Both the position numbers and the translations under genes were made by a program. A stretch of DNA of 64,000 bases from an uncultured bacterium (GTDB lineage: Bacteria > Bacteroidota > Bacteroidia > Bacteroidales > Bacteroidaceae): positions 19,337 through 83,336 of the forward strand of contig CALZUQ010000004.1 in NCBI GenBank assembly GCA_945829425.1, given 5' to 3'. Below are positions 8,740-17,053 of this stretch, one piece after another. Position 1 is the stretch's first letter. Every line of letters starts with the position of its first letter. The notes beneath the pieces are model-generated. The model had not been told where the DNA came from. It did not search any database and was given only the letters and a program-made list of their open reading frames with translations.

Positions 8740-9753
8740 ATGGAAAGCAAGGGAAAAAGACTACGTGAATGGCTGAACGTATTGACGCAGCTGGAATGGT
8801 GGCTGTCTTGGACAGGAATACTCTTCGGAAGCATTGTGCTTGCCGCAGGCTTCGTCTATTTCATCAACCCGTATAATATCGTGCCGGGCGGTGTCTACGG
8901 TGCGAGCATCGTGCTGCATAACATCTTCCCGTCAATACAGGTAGGTACTTTCGGCTATATGTTCGACATCCCTCTGCTATGCCTCTCCGCCTTTCTCCTC
9001 GGCTCAAAGATTGGGTCACGCACTCTTGTGGCGGCAATGATTACGCCCGCCATAATGAATATCATGTCCTCCGCCTCCTACCCTACCCAGGAAGCTTTGG
9101 AAGCCCTCGACCCCTCCCAGCTTCTCGGAGGCTGCATGGACATGACCGACCACCTCATGCTGACAAGCATCATAGGTGCCATACTCATAGGCATAGGCAG
9201 CGGAATAGTGGTGAAGAGCAAGGCTACGACAGGCGGCAGCGACATAATAGGCATGATACTCCAGAAATACTGCGGCATAAAGTTCTCAAACGCCATACTC
9301 CTCGTCGACGGCATCGTAGTGCTCTTCGGTCTCGTAGTGATAGGCTTCGGCATAGGTCAGACTGACGGCAGTGTCACGACACAGTCGTGGCATCTCTCTT
9401 TCTACTCGCTGATAGCCATCATCATCAGCTCCCGCACCGTGGCATACGTCCTCAACGGTGCCAACGACGACAAGCTCATCTTTGTCATCACGCCGAAGCC
9501 CATGGCAGAGCTGACACATTTCATACTCCATGACCTCGACCGCACCGCGACACGCATCAAGAGCAGCGGACTGTACACCAATGAGGAGAAGGAGATGCTC
9601 TTCCTCGTAGTGAGCAAGAAAGAGGTACAGGCAGTGAAGCAGAAAATCAAGCAGGTAAACCCCACAGCCTTTGTCGTCATCACCGATGCATACGACACGT
9701 TCGGAGAGGGCTGGAAACCTCTGCCTTCGTCCAACGACATACAGCCGGAATGA
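8740..9753 (+). CDS. YitT family membrane protein (DUF161 + DUF2179)
   Basis: A 337-residue inner-membrane protein of unknown biochemical role. Five or six hydrophobic helices fill residues about 20-245, including NPYNIVPGGVYGASIVLHN and the KATTGGSDIIGMIL loop typical of the YitT/DUF161 family. A C-terminal cytosolic DUF2179 domain follows (VITPKPMAELTHFILHDLDRTATRIKSSGLYTNEEKEMLFLVVSKKE), ending with ITDAYDTFGEGW, a family-typical ending. The ORF track starts at 8698, but the 14 extra residues (MRHPQQDLTKRETF) are not family-like and the ATG at 8740 follows AAGAGAGA, so I start there. It is preceded by a strong consensus promoter and followed by 759 bp of non-coding DNA, so it is monocistronic. 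Confidence 0.85.
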   Translation: MESKGKRLREWLNVLTQLEWWLSWTGILFGSIVLAAGFVYFINPYNIVPGGVYGASIVLHNIFPSIQVGTFGYMFDIPLLCLSAFLLGSKIGSRTLVAAMITPAIMNIMSSASYPTQEALEALDPSQLLGGCMDMTDHLMLTSIIGAILIGIGSGIVVKSKATTGGSDIIGMILQKYCGIKFSNAILLVDGIVVLFGLVVIGFGIGQTDGSVTTQSWHLSFYSLIAIIISSRTVAYVLNGANDDKLIFVITPKPMAELTHFILHDLDRTATRIKSSGLYTNEEKEMLFLVVSKKEVQAVKQKIKQVNPTAFVVITDAYDTFGEGWKPLPSSNDIQPE

Positions 9754-9802
9754 CACTGTCAAGAGTAACATTTCTCCCTCCACCCGGCAACAGGTCGTTT
9801 TT

Positions 9803-9915
9803 GGAGGCATAAGTTATGACCGGGACGAGGCATAAGTTATGACCAGGGCGGAGCATAAGTTATGACCGGGACGGGGCATAACTTATGATTCAGCCCGGTA
9901 ATAAGCTATGCCCAC
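9803..9915. repeat. Five 23-bp direct repeats with palindromic core CATAAGTTATG
   Basis: Cores start at 9808, 9831, 9854, 9877 and (degenerate, AATAAGCTATG) 9900, an exact 23-bp period. Three units carry CATAAGTTATG, the fourth CATAACTTATG. Each is followed by a GC-rich spacer of the type ACCGGGACGGGG. The units abut, so this is not a CRISPR. It looks like an array of binding sites for a dimeric protein. Confidence 0.85.
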
Positions 9916-10052
9916 GTTTTGTGTAACGTTTTACGCATTCCCTTGACGCAGCACTCCCCATCGTCATAACACCCGTCGTCCTCACGTTCCTCACGAACGT
10001 CTGGTGCCGTTGCTCACAAACGAAGCTGTTGAGTGTCTCAAGGCCTTGGAGT

Positions 10053-10330
10053 GTTAACACCGTGCCGAGAGATGTTAACACGACTGGTTCATTCAACTAA
10101 CCATACGGTTTAAGTATAAATCCATTCAACTTTTTTTAGGGTAGTACAGTTGCCTCAGACATAGAAATGTTAACTTGTTAACGTTAATTTGGCGTTAACT
10201 TTAAACTTTTTTCCTGTATTTTTACCTCGCGCGAACCTTATTATATTTAAAATTTTAAATATATATATATAATAATATAGTAACGGTAACAAAGTTTCAT
10301 TTTTGGCGGAATTAACGTTAACACGTTAAC
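10053..10330. repeat. Cluster of seven GTTAAC palindromes upstream of leuB
   Basis: GTTAAC occurs at 10053, 10074, 10169, 10177, 10194, 10317 and 10325, several as extended TTAACGTTAAC or GTTAACACGTTAAC. A random hexamer is expected about once per 4 kb, so the density is far above chance. No function can be assigned from sequence. Confidence 0.7.
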
Positions 10331-10431
10331 ACTTTTTGTTGTCTTGGCATTTTCAGAGCTTTCGGTGTCCTGCCCTTCCGTAACGTTACAGGCATGAATA
10401 AAGGCTGCCAACCTAAAAAAAGACTTTTTTC

Positions 10432-10463
10432 CTTGCATTAATAGAAAATATTTCGTAATTTTG
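10432..10463 (+). promoter_or_regulatory. Promoter CTTG-N20-TAATTTTG for leuB
   Basis: TAATTTTG (10456-10463) is a TAnnTTTG -7 box and TTG (10433-10435) lies 20 bp upstream. The start codon is about 43 nt beyond the expected transcription start. Confidence 0.7.
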
Positions 10464-10512
10464 CAAGCAATTTGTAAGGAAACATATCAAAAACAAGAAA
10501 ATATCACACATC

Positions 10513-11595
10513 ATGGATTTGAAAATTGCTGTTCTGGCTGGTGATGGCATCGGCCCGGAGATTATGGAGCAGGGAGTAGCGGTACTGTCTGCCGTAGCTG
10601 AGAAATACGGACATAACGTGACATATCAAGAGGCACTGTGCGGAGCACACGCCATTGACGAGGTCGGCGACCCGTTCCCTGAGGAGACGTTCCGCATCTG
10701 CGAGGCTGCCGACGCTGTCCTCTTCGCTTCCGTCGGCGACCCGAAGTTCGACAACGACCCTACCGCCAAGGTACGTCCAGAGCAGGGTCTCCTCGCCATG
10801 CGCAAGAAGCTCGGTCTCTTTGCCAACATACGTCCTGTCACCACTTTCGACTGCCTCGTACATAAATCTCCGCTGAAAGACGAGATTGTGCGCGGCGCGG
10901 ACTTCATCTGCATCCGCGAGCTTACCGGAGGAATGTACTTCGGCAAGAAGCAGGAGCCTGCCATGAACAGCGAGAAAGGCACTGAGGACGCCCTCGACAC
11001 AAACTACTACACACGCCCCGAGGTGGAGCGCATACTGCGCGTAGGATATCAGTACGCCCTTCAGCGCAAGAAACACCTCACCGTGGTAGACAAGGCCAAT
11101 GTCCTTGCCTCAAGCCGTCTGTGGCGCAAGGTGGCACAGGAGATTATGACAGAATATCCTGAGGTAGAGACAGACTTCATGTATGTTGACAATGCCGCAA
11201 TGCGCATGATCCAGGACCCGAAGTTCTTCGACGTCATGGTGACGGAGAACACCTTCGGCGACATCCTCACCGACGAAGGCTCTTGCATCACCGGTTCCAT
11301 GGGTCTTCTCCCTTCTGCCTCTACCGGCTCTTCGACACCAGTCTTCGAACCTATCCACGGCTCATGGCCACAGGGCAAGGGTCTGAACATCGCCAACCCT
11401 CTGGCGCAGATCCTCTCCGTAGCAATGCTTTTCGAATACTTCAACCTCAAGGAGGAGGGTGCCCTCATCCGCGAAGCTGTCGACGCTTCCCTCGCCCAGA
11501 ACGTACGCACACCGGAGATACAGGTGGAAGGCGGCGGAAAATACGGCACGAAGGAAGTCGGAGCATGGATAACAGACTACATACGTAAAAAGTAA
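10513..11595 (+). CDS. leuB: 3-isopropylmalate dehydrogenase
   Basis: The NAD-dependent oxidative decarboxylase of leucine synthesis, converting 3-isopropylmalate to 2-oxoisocaproate. The 360-residue length is normal for the family. It begins with the classic [15 protein letters not shown] and has the LeuB-specific [22 protein letters not shown] region, [11 protein letters not shown] (active-site Tyr), DKANVL with the catalytic Lys, and the metal-binding and nucleotide segment [28 protein letters not shown], ending in [21 protein letters not shown]. These separate it from isocitrate and tartrate dehydrogenases. leuA, leuC and leuD are not in the window, so leuB is detached from the usual cluster. 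The next gene, metA, follows after 85 bp with two hairpins between. Confidence 0.95.
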   Translation: MDLKIAVLAGDGIGPEIMEQGVAVLSAVAEKYGHNVTYQEALCGAHAIDEVGDPFPEETFRICEAADAVLFASVGDPKFDNDPTAKVRPEQGLLAMRKKLGLFANIRPVTTFDCLVHKSPLKDEIVRGADFICIRELTGGMYFGKKQEPAMNSEKGTEDALDTNYYTRPEVERILRVGYQYALQRKKHLTVVDKANVLASSRLWRKVAQEIMTEYPEVETDFMYVDNAAMRMIQDPKFFDVMVTENTFGDILTDEGSCITGSMGLLPSASTGSSTPVFEPIHGSWPQGKGLNIANPLAQILSVAMLFEYFNLKEEGALIREAVDASLAQNVRTPEIQVEGGGKYGTKEVGAWITDYIRKK

Positions 11596-11604
11596 ACACA
11601 AACC

Positions 11605-11652
11605 CTCCTGCCGACACCGCACCGTCAGCAGGAGACCCACCAAAAGGTGGGT
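11605..11652. terminator. Two back-to-back hairpins between leuB and metA
   Basis: CTCCTGC/GCAGGAG (11605-11634) is followed at once by ACCCACC-AAAA-GGTGGGT (11635-11652). The second stem uses the end sequence of the dispersed inverted-repeat family (GGTGGGTTCTA). There is no U-tract, so termination may be partial. Confidence 0.5.
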
Positions 11653-11680
11653 TCTACACATTCCTACCGAACGAAACATC

Positions 11681-12601
11681 ATGCCATTACGCCTTCCCGA
11701 TAATCTGCCTGCCATAGAGATACTGCAGAAGGAGAATATCTTCGTCATGGACGAGCACAGAGCACATGGTCAGGATATCCGCCCTCTGAAGATTGTCATT
11801 CTCAACCTCATGCCTCTGAAGATTACTACAGAGACCGACCTGCTGCGCCTCCTCTCCAACACCCCGCTGCAGATGGACATAACGTTCATGAAGCTGAAGT
11901 CGCATACGCCGAAGAACACACCTATAGAACACATGATGATGTTCTACAAGGACTTCGACAGCTTGCGCGGCGAACGCTTTGACGGCATGATCATCACCGG
12001 AGCGCCCGTAGAGCAGATGGACTTTGAGGACGTGGCGTACTGGCCTGAGGTCAGCGCAATCTTCGAATGGGCGAAGACACACGTCACCAGTACGATGTAT
12101 ATCTGCTGGGCAGCCCAGGCAGGCATGTACTATCACTATGGCGTGCCGAAGCACGACCTTCAGAGGAAGATGTTCGGCATATTCAAACACCACTGCACCA
12201 CCTCGCTCCACCTGCCTATCTTCCGTGGCTTCGACGACATGTTCCGCATGCCCCACAGCCGGCATACGGAGGTAAGACGCGAAGACATAGAGCAACACCC
12301 CGAGCTGACAATAATAGCCGAGAGCAACGAGAGCGGCGTGGGCATAGTAATGGCGAGAGAAGGAAGGGAGTTTTTCATTACCGGACACATGGAATACAAT
12401 CCAGACACTCTCGACAATGAATACAAGAGGGACATGGGCAAACGCGACGATGTCGACATGCCACAGAACTACTACCACCACGACAACATAGCCCAAGGGC
12501 CGTTCGTGCGCTGGAGGGCTCATGCCAACCTCCTCTTCCAGAACTGGATAAACTATTACGTCTACCAGGCTACGCCATACGATATCAACCAGATCAAATA
12601 A
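11681..12601 (+). CDS. metA: Homoserine O-acetyltransferase of the MetA family
   Basis: The first committed step of methionine synthesis, acylating homoserine. This 306-residue protein has the MetA core: [26 protein letters not shown], the nucleophile Cys142 in YICWAAQAG, and the His/Glu pair in GHMEY (His236, Glu238). Residue 111 is Glu in [10 protein letters not shown]. In characterised MetA enzymes Glu111 goes with acetyl-CoA and Gly111 (E. coli, GAPLG) with succinyl-CoA, so I infer acetyl-CoA specificity. It lies 85 bp after leuB and 29 bp before the U32 gene, so an amino-acid operon running into the U32 gene is likely. Confidence 0.93.
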   Translation: MPLRLPDNLPAIEILQKENIFVMDEHRAHGQDIRPLKIVILNLMPLKITTETDLLRLLSNTPLQMDITFMKLKSHTPKNTPIEHMMMFYKDFDSLRGERFDGMIITGAPVEQMDFEDVAYWPEVSAIFEWAKTHVTSTMYICWAAQAGMYYHYGVPKHDLQRKMFGIFKHHCTTSLHLPIFRGFDDMFRMPHSRHTEVRREDIEQHPELTIIAESNESGVGIVMAREGREFFITGHMEYNPDTLDNEYKRDMGKRDDVDMPQNYYHHDNIAQGPFVRWRAHANLLFQNWINYYVYQATPYDINQIK

Positions 12602-12630
12602 CCCCTCCCCACCACACACACAACCTACCT

Positions 12631-14538
12631 ATGCGAGAGATAGAACTCCTGGCACCGGCAAAGAACCTACAGTGCGGCATCGCGGCGATAGACCACGGTG
12701 CCGACGCTGTTTACATAGGTGCCGACAGCTTCGGGGCGCGTCATGCTGCCGGCAACAGCGTAGAAGACATTGCCCTGCTATGCCGTCACGCCCATACCTT
12801 CGGCGCAAAGGTCTACGCTACGGTAAACACCGTGGTCTACGACGACGAGACAGACCGTGCCGTGGCTCTGCTGCGCCGTCTGCACTCCGCCGGTGTCGAC
12901 GCTGTGCTGCTGCAGGACATGGGGCTCCTCGCCCTTGTGCGTCGCGACGCCCCCGACCTTGCCGGGAGCATAGTATGGCACGCATCGACACAGACAGACA
13001 ACCGCACGGCGGAGAAGGTGGCATGGCTGCAGGCGCAGGGGTTTCGCCGTGCCGTCCTGGCACGTGAGCTGACACTCGACGAAATAAACGCCATACACCG
13101 TGACGTGCCGGACATGGAGCTTGAGGTATTCATACACGGAGCCTTGTGCGTAAGCTATTCCGGACAGTGTTACGCCTCACAGCGCTGTTTCCAACGCTCC
13201 GCCAACCGTGGCGAATGCGCCCAGATGTGCCGCATGAGATATTCTCTCATCGACGCTGAGGGACACTCCGTAGCCGACGACGCTTATTTCCTCTCGCTGA
13301 AAGACCAGTGCCAGTACGACAATCTGGAGGACATCATCGATGCCGGGGCGTGCTCGCTGAAGATTGAGGGCAGGCTGAAGGACGTGGCTTATGTCAAGAA
13401 CGTCGTGGCGGCATACAGCATGAAGCTCAACGACATCATAGCACGCCGCAACGCGCAAGGTGCAAGGCTCCTGGCACGCGCCTCATGGGGCACGGCGGAG
13501 TATTCCTTCACACCCGACCTCCGACGTAGCTTCAACCGTGGATATACCGACTATTTCCTCCACGGCAGACATCGTGACATGGCATCCCTGCTCACCCCGA
13601 AAGCCATCGGTGAATATGTGGGAAAGGTGAAAGAGATACGCCGTGGCAGACAGACATCCTTCAACGTTGCTGGCACGGCAGCCTTTGTCAACGGCGACGG
13701 CCTGTGCTTCATAGACAGCCGAGGCGAGCTGCGCGGTTTCCGCGTAAACCGTGCTGAGGGCAACAGGCTCTTTCCCCTCGCCATGCCCGAAGGCCTCACT
13801 CCCGGCACACCGTTATACCGCAGTCAGGACAAAGCCTTCGACGACCTTCTCTCCTCCAGGACGGCTCAAAGGACAATACCTTTGGACATACGCATAGAGG
13901 ACCGTGGCGACAGCGTGGCCATGACCCTGACAGGCTGTGAACGCCACGGCACACTGCCACCGCTGCACGGCGAGGCGACAATGTCTCTCGGAGAACGTCA
14001 GCAGGCACAGAAGCCACAGCGTGAGAATATCGTGCGTCAGGCATCACGCCTTGGTGCCACGGCATATTCCGTGGGGAGCATCAGCGTGGACGCTTCGCTC
14101 GACAATGTCTTCATACCTGCCAGCATGCTCAGCGAACTGCGTCGGAAAGCCATAGAAAGCATTGCCCTTGACCGGACATCAGAGCAGGAAAGAGGACAGC
14201 AGGACAGGAAAGGAAGACAGGTGTCAACCCACGATATTCCGGAAGACAGATACCACATGCGTTTTCCGTATCTTCACAACGCCACGAACCATGCCGCCAA
14301 AGCGTTTTACAACGCCAACGGCATATCTGCCGAGGGCTTTGAGACCATGAGGGCTGAGAAGGGAGGGAAATACCTCCTCATGCAATGCCGCTACTGCATA
14401 CGCCACGCCCTCGGACATTGCAAGAAGACAGAAGGCAAGGCAGAATGGCGCGAACCGTTATCGCTGAGGTTGGCTGACGGCAGGACCTTCACACTTGAGT
14501 TCGACTGCAAGAACTGTCAGATGAACGTCTTGGGATGA
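12631..14538 (+). CDS. Peptidase U32 family protein, RlhA-like RNA hydroxylation factor
   Basis: The product begins with the U32 signature region ELLAPAKNLQCGIAAIDHGADAVYIG and continues with FGAKVYATVNTVVYDDE, WHASTQTDNRTAEKVAWLQAQGFRRAVLARELTL and a cysteine cluster (ALCVSYSGQCYASQRCF...GECAQMCRMRY). The second half has a DUF3656-like pattern and ends with two CxxC-like groups (MQCRYCIRHALGHCKK, DCKNCQMNV). At 635 residues it resembles E. coli RlhA (23S rRNA C2501 hydroxylation) more than the shorter TrhP/YegQ (tRNA). The cysteines probably bind an iron-sulfur cluster. Older annotations call these collagenases; that activity is doubtful. It is probably co-transcribed with metA. The exact RNA target is inference. 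Confidence 0.85.
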   Translation: MREIELLAPAKNLQCGIAAIDHGADAVYIGADSFGARHAAGNSVEDIALLCRHAHTFGAKVYATVNTVVYDDETDRAVALLRRLHSAGVDAVLLQDMGLLALVRRDAPDLAGSIVWHASTQTDNRTAEKVAWLQAQGFRRAVLARELTLDEINAIHRDVPDMELEVFIHGALCVSYSGQCYASQRCFQRSANRGECAQMCRMRYSLIDAEGHSVADDAYFLSLKDQCQYDNLEDIIDAGACSLKIEGRLKDVAYVKNVVAAYSMKLNDIIARRNAQGARLLARASWGTAEYSFTPDLRRSFNRGYTDYFLHGRHRDMASLLTPKAIGEYVGKVKEIRRGRQTSFNVAGTAAFVNGDGLCFIDSRGELRGFRVNRAEGNRLFPLAMPEGLTPGTPLYRSQDKAFDDLLSSRTAQRTIPLDIRIEDRGDSVAMTLTGCERHGTLPPLHGEATMSLGERQQAQKPQRENIVRQASRLGATAYSVGSISVDASLDNVFIPASMLSELRRKAIESIALDRTSEQERGQQDRKGRQVSTHDIPEDRYHMRFPYLHNATNHAAKAFYNANGISAEGFETMRAEKGGKYLLMQCRYCIRHALGHCKKTEGKAEWREPLSLRLADGRTFTLEFDCKNCQMNVLG

Positions 14539-14539
14539 T

Positions 14540-14615
14540 GACCTTGACCTTAACCTTGACCTTAACCTTAACCTTAACCTTGACCTTAACCTTAACCTTG
14601 ACCTTAACCTTGACA
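14540..14615. repeat. Short tandem repeats CCTTGACCTTAA
   Basis: About twelve 6-bp half-units (CCTTGA or CCTTAA, mixed) run from just after the U32 stop codon. This is the reverse complement of the AAGGTTAAGGTCAAGG units at 470-513. The tract fills most of the gap to the next gene. Confidence 0.9.
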
Positions 14616-14639
14616 AGATAAATAAATCAGGAGAACAGC

Positions 14640-15692
14640 GTGACAATGTCTATCGGAAGGATTATAATATTTGTTTTCCTGCTCGTCTCGTGTTACAGCG
14701 AGAAGAGCAAGGACCATGACGCCCTCGTCATTCCGGGGGCTGATGTCGTCACGCCCTCTGTCGACTCCCTCACTCAGCAACATATCGCCGACTCCATATC
14801 GTTCAGTTCGCAGCATCACTATACCAAGAACTATAACTTCATAGTAAAGGCAGACTCCATGACGCTGCTGAAACAACAGCCGGAAGAGGTGACAAGCCAG
14901 AGGGAGTTTCCAATAGACATGACGGAGACTGTCTACGACAGTATTACGCTACGCCGTGGAGAGGTCATCGTAGTAGCCGAGATACGCATCATTCCCGCCG
15001 ATACGGTAGACACGGTATGGGTACAGGTGGCACGCGACCAGGAGACCTTCGGCTGGATACATGAGTCGGCAATGCTGAAAGGCGTGGTGCCGCGCGATCC
15101 TATCTCACAGTTCATCTCGTTCTTCTCGGACAGGCACATTCTCTGGACACTCATTGCCGTGGCGGCAATCTTAGTGACATACACGTTGCGGCTCATCAGG
15201 AAGAAGAAGGCCAAGATCATACACCTCAACGACATACCGTCGTTCTACCCTACCCTGCTCGTTCTCACTCTGGCTCTCGCGGCTACGGTTTACTCCTCCA
15301 TACAACTCTTCGAACCTGAGATGTGGCGGCATTTCTATTATCACCCTACGCTTAACCCTCTCAGCGTACCTCCAATGCTGGGTGTCTTCCTCGCCTTGGT
15401 ATGGCTGCTGCCAATCCTCGGCATGGCGACAGTGGAGGACGTCTTCCACCATATGCCGTTCGAAGAGGCTGTCCTCTACCTTGCCGGACTTGCCGCAGTA
15501 TGTATGGTGGTCTACATGGTGTTCAGCGTCTCGACACTCTATTTCATAGGCTACGCCCTCTTCGTGGCATACGCCTATTTCTCCGTCTCTGTCTTCTACC
15601 GCCACAGACGACTGGTGTTCTACTGCGGAAAATGCGGAAAAGCGCTGACGCAGAAAGGACGGTGCCCACACTGCGGAGCGATAAACGTGTGA
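14640..15692 (+). CDS. Zinc-ribbon membrane lipoprotein of unknown function
   Basis: Not a family I can name. The N-terminus is a lipoprotein signal (FVFLLVSCYSEK, Cys18 from the GTG start). A soluble region to about residue 160 includes an SH3-like stretch (LRRGEVIVVAEIRI...VWVQVARDQETFGWIHESAML). Five hydrophobic segments follow at about 166-186, 200-222, 246-264 and 273-316 (two). The C-terminus is a short zinc ribbon, CGKCGK...CPHCG. The start is uncertain: GTG at 14640 has AGGAGA five bases before it, while the ATG at 14646 gives the same lipobox. It stands 101 bp after the U32 gene, beyond the repeat tract, and 81 bp before a DUF4923 gene. The SH3-like part suggests binding to the cell wall or a peptide; that is inference. 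Confidence 0.75.
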   Translation: MTMSIGRIIIFVFLLVSCYSEKSKDHDALVIPGADVVTPSVDSLTQQHIADSISFSSQHHYTKNYNFIVKADSMTLLKQQPEEVTSQREFPIDMTETVYDSITLRRGEVIVVAEIRIIPADTVDTVWVQVARDQETFGWIHESAMLKGVVPRDPISQFISFFSDRHILWTLIAVAAILVTYTLRLIRKKKAKIIHLNDIPSFYPTLLVLTLALAATVYSSIQLFEPEMWRHFYYHPTLNPLSVPPMLGVFLALVWLLPILGMATVEDVFHHMPFEEAVLYLAGLAAVCMVVYMVFSVSTLYFIGYALFVAYAYFSVSVFYRHRRLVFYCGKCGKALTQKGRCPHCGAINV

Positions 15693-15773
15693 GGACAGCT
15701 TGGCGGAGAAAGTACAAGCAACAGACACCCGTCTGTTACAGAAAGAATATAAATCTTTAAACACATCCAAACA

Positions 15774-16394
15774 ATGAAGAAAACAATTATCAGACTTGCT
15801 GCAGTGGCAGTACTACTCTTCGGCAGCAACAGCATTCAGGCACAGTCGTTACTCGGCTCATTGAAGAACGTGTTAAGCGGTACGGAAGACGTGGCCTCCG
15901 GGCTCGCCTCTATCTTCTCGTCAAGCAAGCAGGCTACGGCAGACAACATCGTAGGGACATGGGCGTATGAGTCGCCGGCAATAGTCTTCCAGTCTGACGA
16001 CCTTCTCTCAAAGGCAGGCACAGCGATAGCCTCCAAGAAGTTAGAGACGAAGCTTCAGGAGACGCTGACGAAATACGGCATCGCTCCGGGCAATTTCACC
16101 ATAACATTCAAGTCCGACGGCACATTCAGCGAGACGATAAAAGGCAAGACATACAGCGGAAAATGGACTGTCAAGGACAGCAAGCTGGTGCTGACATACG
16201 CTCTGAAGACAATGACGATAACGACGCAGAAAGACGGCAACAACCTTCTCTTCGTCACCGACGCCACAAAGCTCCTCACACTCCTGCAGACCCTCGGAGC
16301 CAAGACAGCCACGTCGTCAAGCCTCTCTACCATCACCTCCCTGGCAAAGAACATCAAAGGCATGCAGGTGGGCATCACGCTGGTAAAGAAATAA
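15774..16394 (+). CDS. DUF4923 family secreted protein
   Basis: A 206-residue exported protein with a clear signal peptide (cleavage after SIQAQ). The body has the look of the Bacteroidales DUF4923 family: SLLGSLKNVLSG near the N-terminus, then DNIVGTWAYESPAIVFQSDDLLSKAG, FTITFKSDGTFSETIKGKTYSGKWTV and a beta-rich C-terminal half, probably a small lipocalin-like barrel. Function is unknown. It follows the zinc-ribbon lipoprotein by 81 bp on the same strand and ends at a very strong hairpin. Confidence 0.75.
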   Translation: MKKTIIRLAAVAVLLFGSNSIQAQSLLGSLKNVLSGTEDVASGLASIFSSSKQATADNIVGTWAYESPAIVFQSDDLLSKAGTAIASKKLETKLQETLTKYGIAPGNFTITFKSDGTFSETIKGKTYSGKWTVKDSKLVLTYALKTMTITTQKDGNNLLFVTDATKLLTLLQTLGAKTATSSSLSTITSLAKNIKGMQVGITLVKK

Positions 16395-16431
16395 TCCCAC
16401 CTTACGCTTTAGAACCTCTACAGGTGGCAAT

Positions 16432-16500
16432 ACCCCCTGCCATCATTCAGCCGTACAGTTCAAGAGGCTTGAACAGTACGGCTGAATGATGGCAGGGGGT
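16432..16500. terminator. Exceptionally long terminator-like hairpin
   Basis: A 25-bp perfect stem starting ACCCCCTGCCATCATTCAGC is followed by one A-A mismatch and another 7 bp (GTTCAAG/CTTGAAC) around an AGG loop. TTTCTT follows. The stem is far longer than an ordinary terminator. Confidence 0.85.
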
Positions 16501-16637
16501 TTCTTAAAATTCCCACCTTAAGGCTCACGCTCCAATCATCCAAACATTGTTACTCGCCACAATGTCATTAAAAGGGCATGATTTCTTAAGCGTTCGAATA
16601 TCTTTTGTATTAAAATGTAATTTTTTTAATAATTTTC

Positions 16638-16668
16638 TTTGGAAAATAAAAACTTTATAGTACCTTTG
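16638..16668 (+). promoter_or_regulatory. Promoter TTTG-N19-TACCTTTG
   Basis: Both boxes match the Bacteroidetes consensus. The expected transcription start (about 16675) coincides with the left end of the inverted-repeat element at 16677, so the element would form the very 5' end of the mRNA. Confidence 0.75.
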
Positions 16669-16676
16669 CAACTGTT

Positions 16677-16873
16677 TTAAGGTTGGTTCTATTAATTCGC
16701 TTTGTCAGAATTCCGATTTATCTCTGAGAGCAGAGTGTCAGTTTATGAGGGAGCGATGCGGGCATCGTGACCGAGGAAACTGGCAGTATGCGCCAGAGAG
16801 AAACGGAAAGATGACAAACGTCAATACATGATTACTTACATTTTGACGGTGGGAATTAATAGAACCAACCTTA
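16677..16873. repeat. Inverted-repeat element, copy A (197 bp)
   Basis: Termini are AAGGTTGGTTCT and AGAACCAACCTT; the other copies have GGTGGG/CCCACC at the same places, so the change is matched on both ends. The apex is GAGGGAG, then CGATGC-GG-GCATCG, then TGACCGA. A second stem GTCAGTTT/AAACTGGC flanks it. The right half holds an extra hairpin (CGTCA...TGACG). Confidence 0.85.
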
Positions 16874-17053
16874 TGCCAAAGGAGCAGAAGGCTCTACGTG
16901 AAGCAAAAAGGCGTAGAAAATACACTTCCACGCATTTCATCTACGAAAGGCTGCTTTATGACTACAAAGCCTAAAGGTGGGAATAGCCTGTTTACATTCT
17001 TTGGAATGATTGCTATACAATTAACGATATATAAACTAACAATTACAAAACTC

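Larger units (their letters stand above)
9754..10512. other. 759-bp non-coding region rich in ordered repeats
   Basis: This is the longest gene-free stretch in the first half. It contains a five-unit 23-bp direct repeat with dyad cores (9808-9910), seven GTTAAC palindromes (10053-10330), an AT-only stretch at about 10240-10280 and the leuB promoter (10432-10463). The minus-strand ORF at 9890-10096 shows no recognisable family and overlaps the repeat array; I do not call it. Confidence 0.75.
16395..17053. other. 659-bp intergenic region with hairpin, promoter and inverted-repeat element
   Basis: In order it holds a 69-nt hairpin (16432-16500), fragments of the dispersed element ends (CCCACCTTAAGG near 16512), a consensus promoter (16638-16668), element copy A (16677-16873) and a 180-nt leader. 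The ORF track extends the next gene into this leader; that extension is not protein-like. Confidence 0.75.

Noticed and set aside
9803-9915. CRISPR array
   Set aside because: Units of 23 bp abut with no unique spacers and no cas genes are near.
9890-10096. 68-aa minus-strand ORF in the repeat-rich gap
   Set aside because: No recognisable family, overlaps the 23-bp array, no promoter on that strand.
10053-10330. Chromosome replication origin
   Set aside because: AT-rich with palindromes, but no DnaA boxes (TTATCCACA-like) and no dnaA or other origin genes nearby.
16898-17053. N-terminal extension of the secreted repeat protein
   Set aside because: The 52 residues are translated leader; a clean signal peptide starts at ATG 17054.
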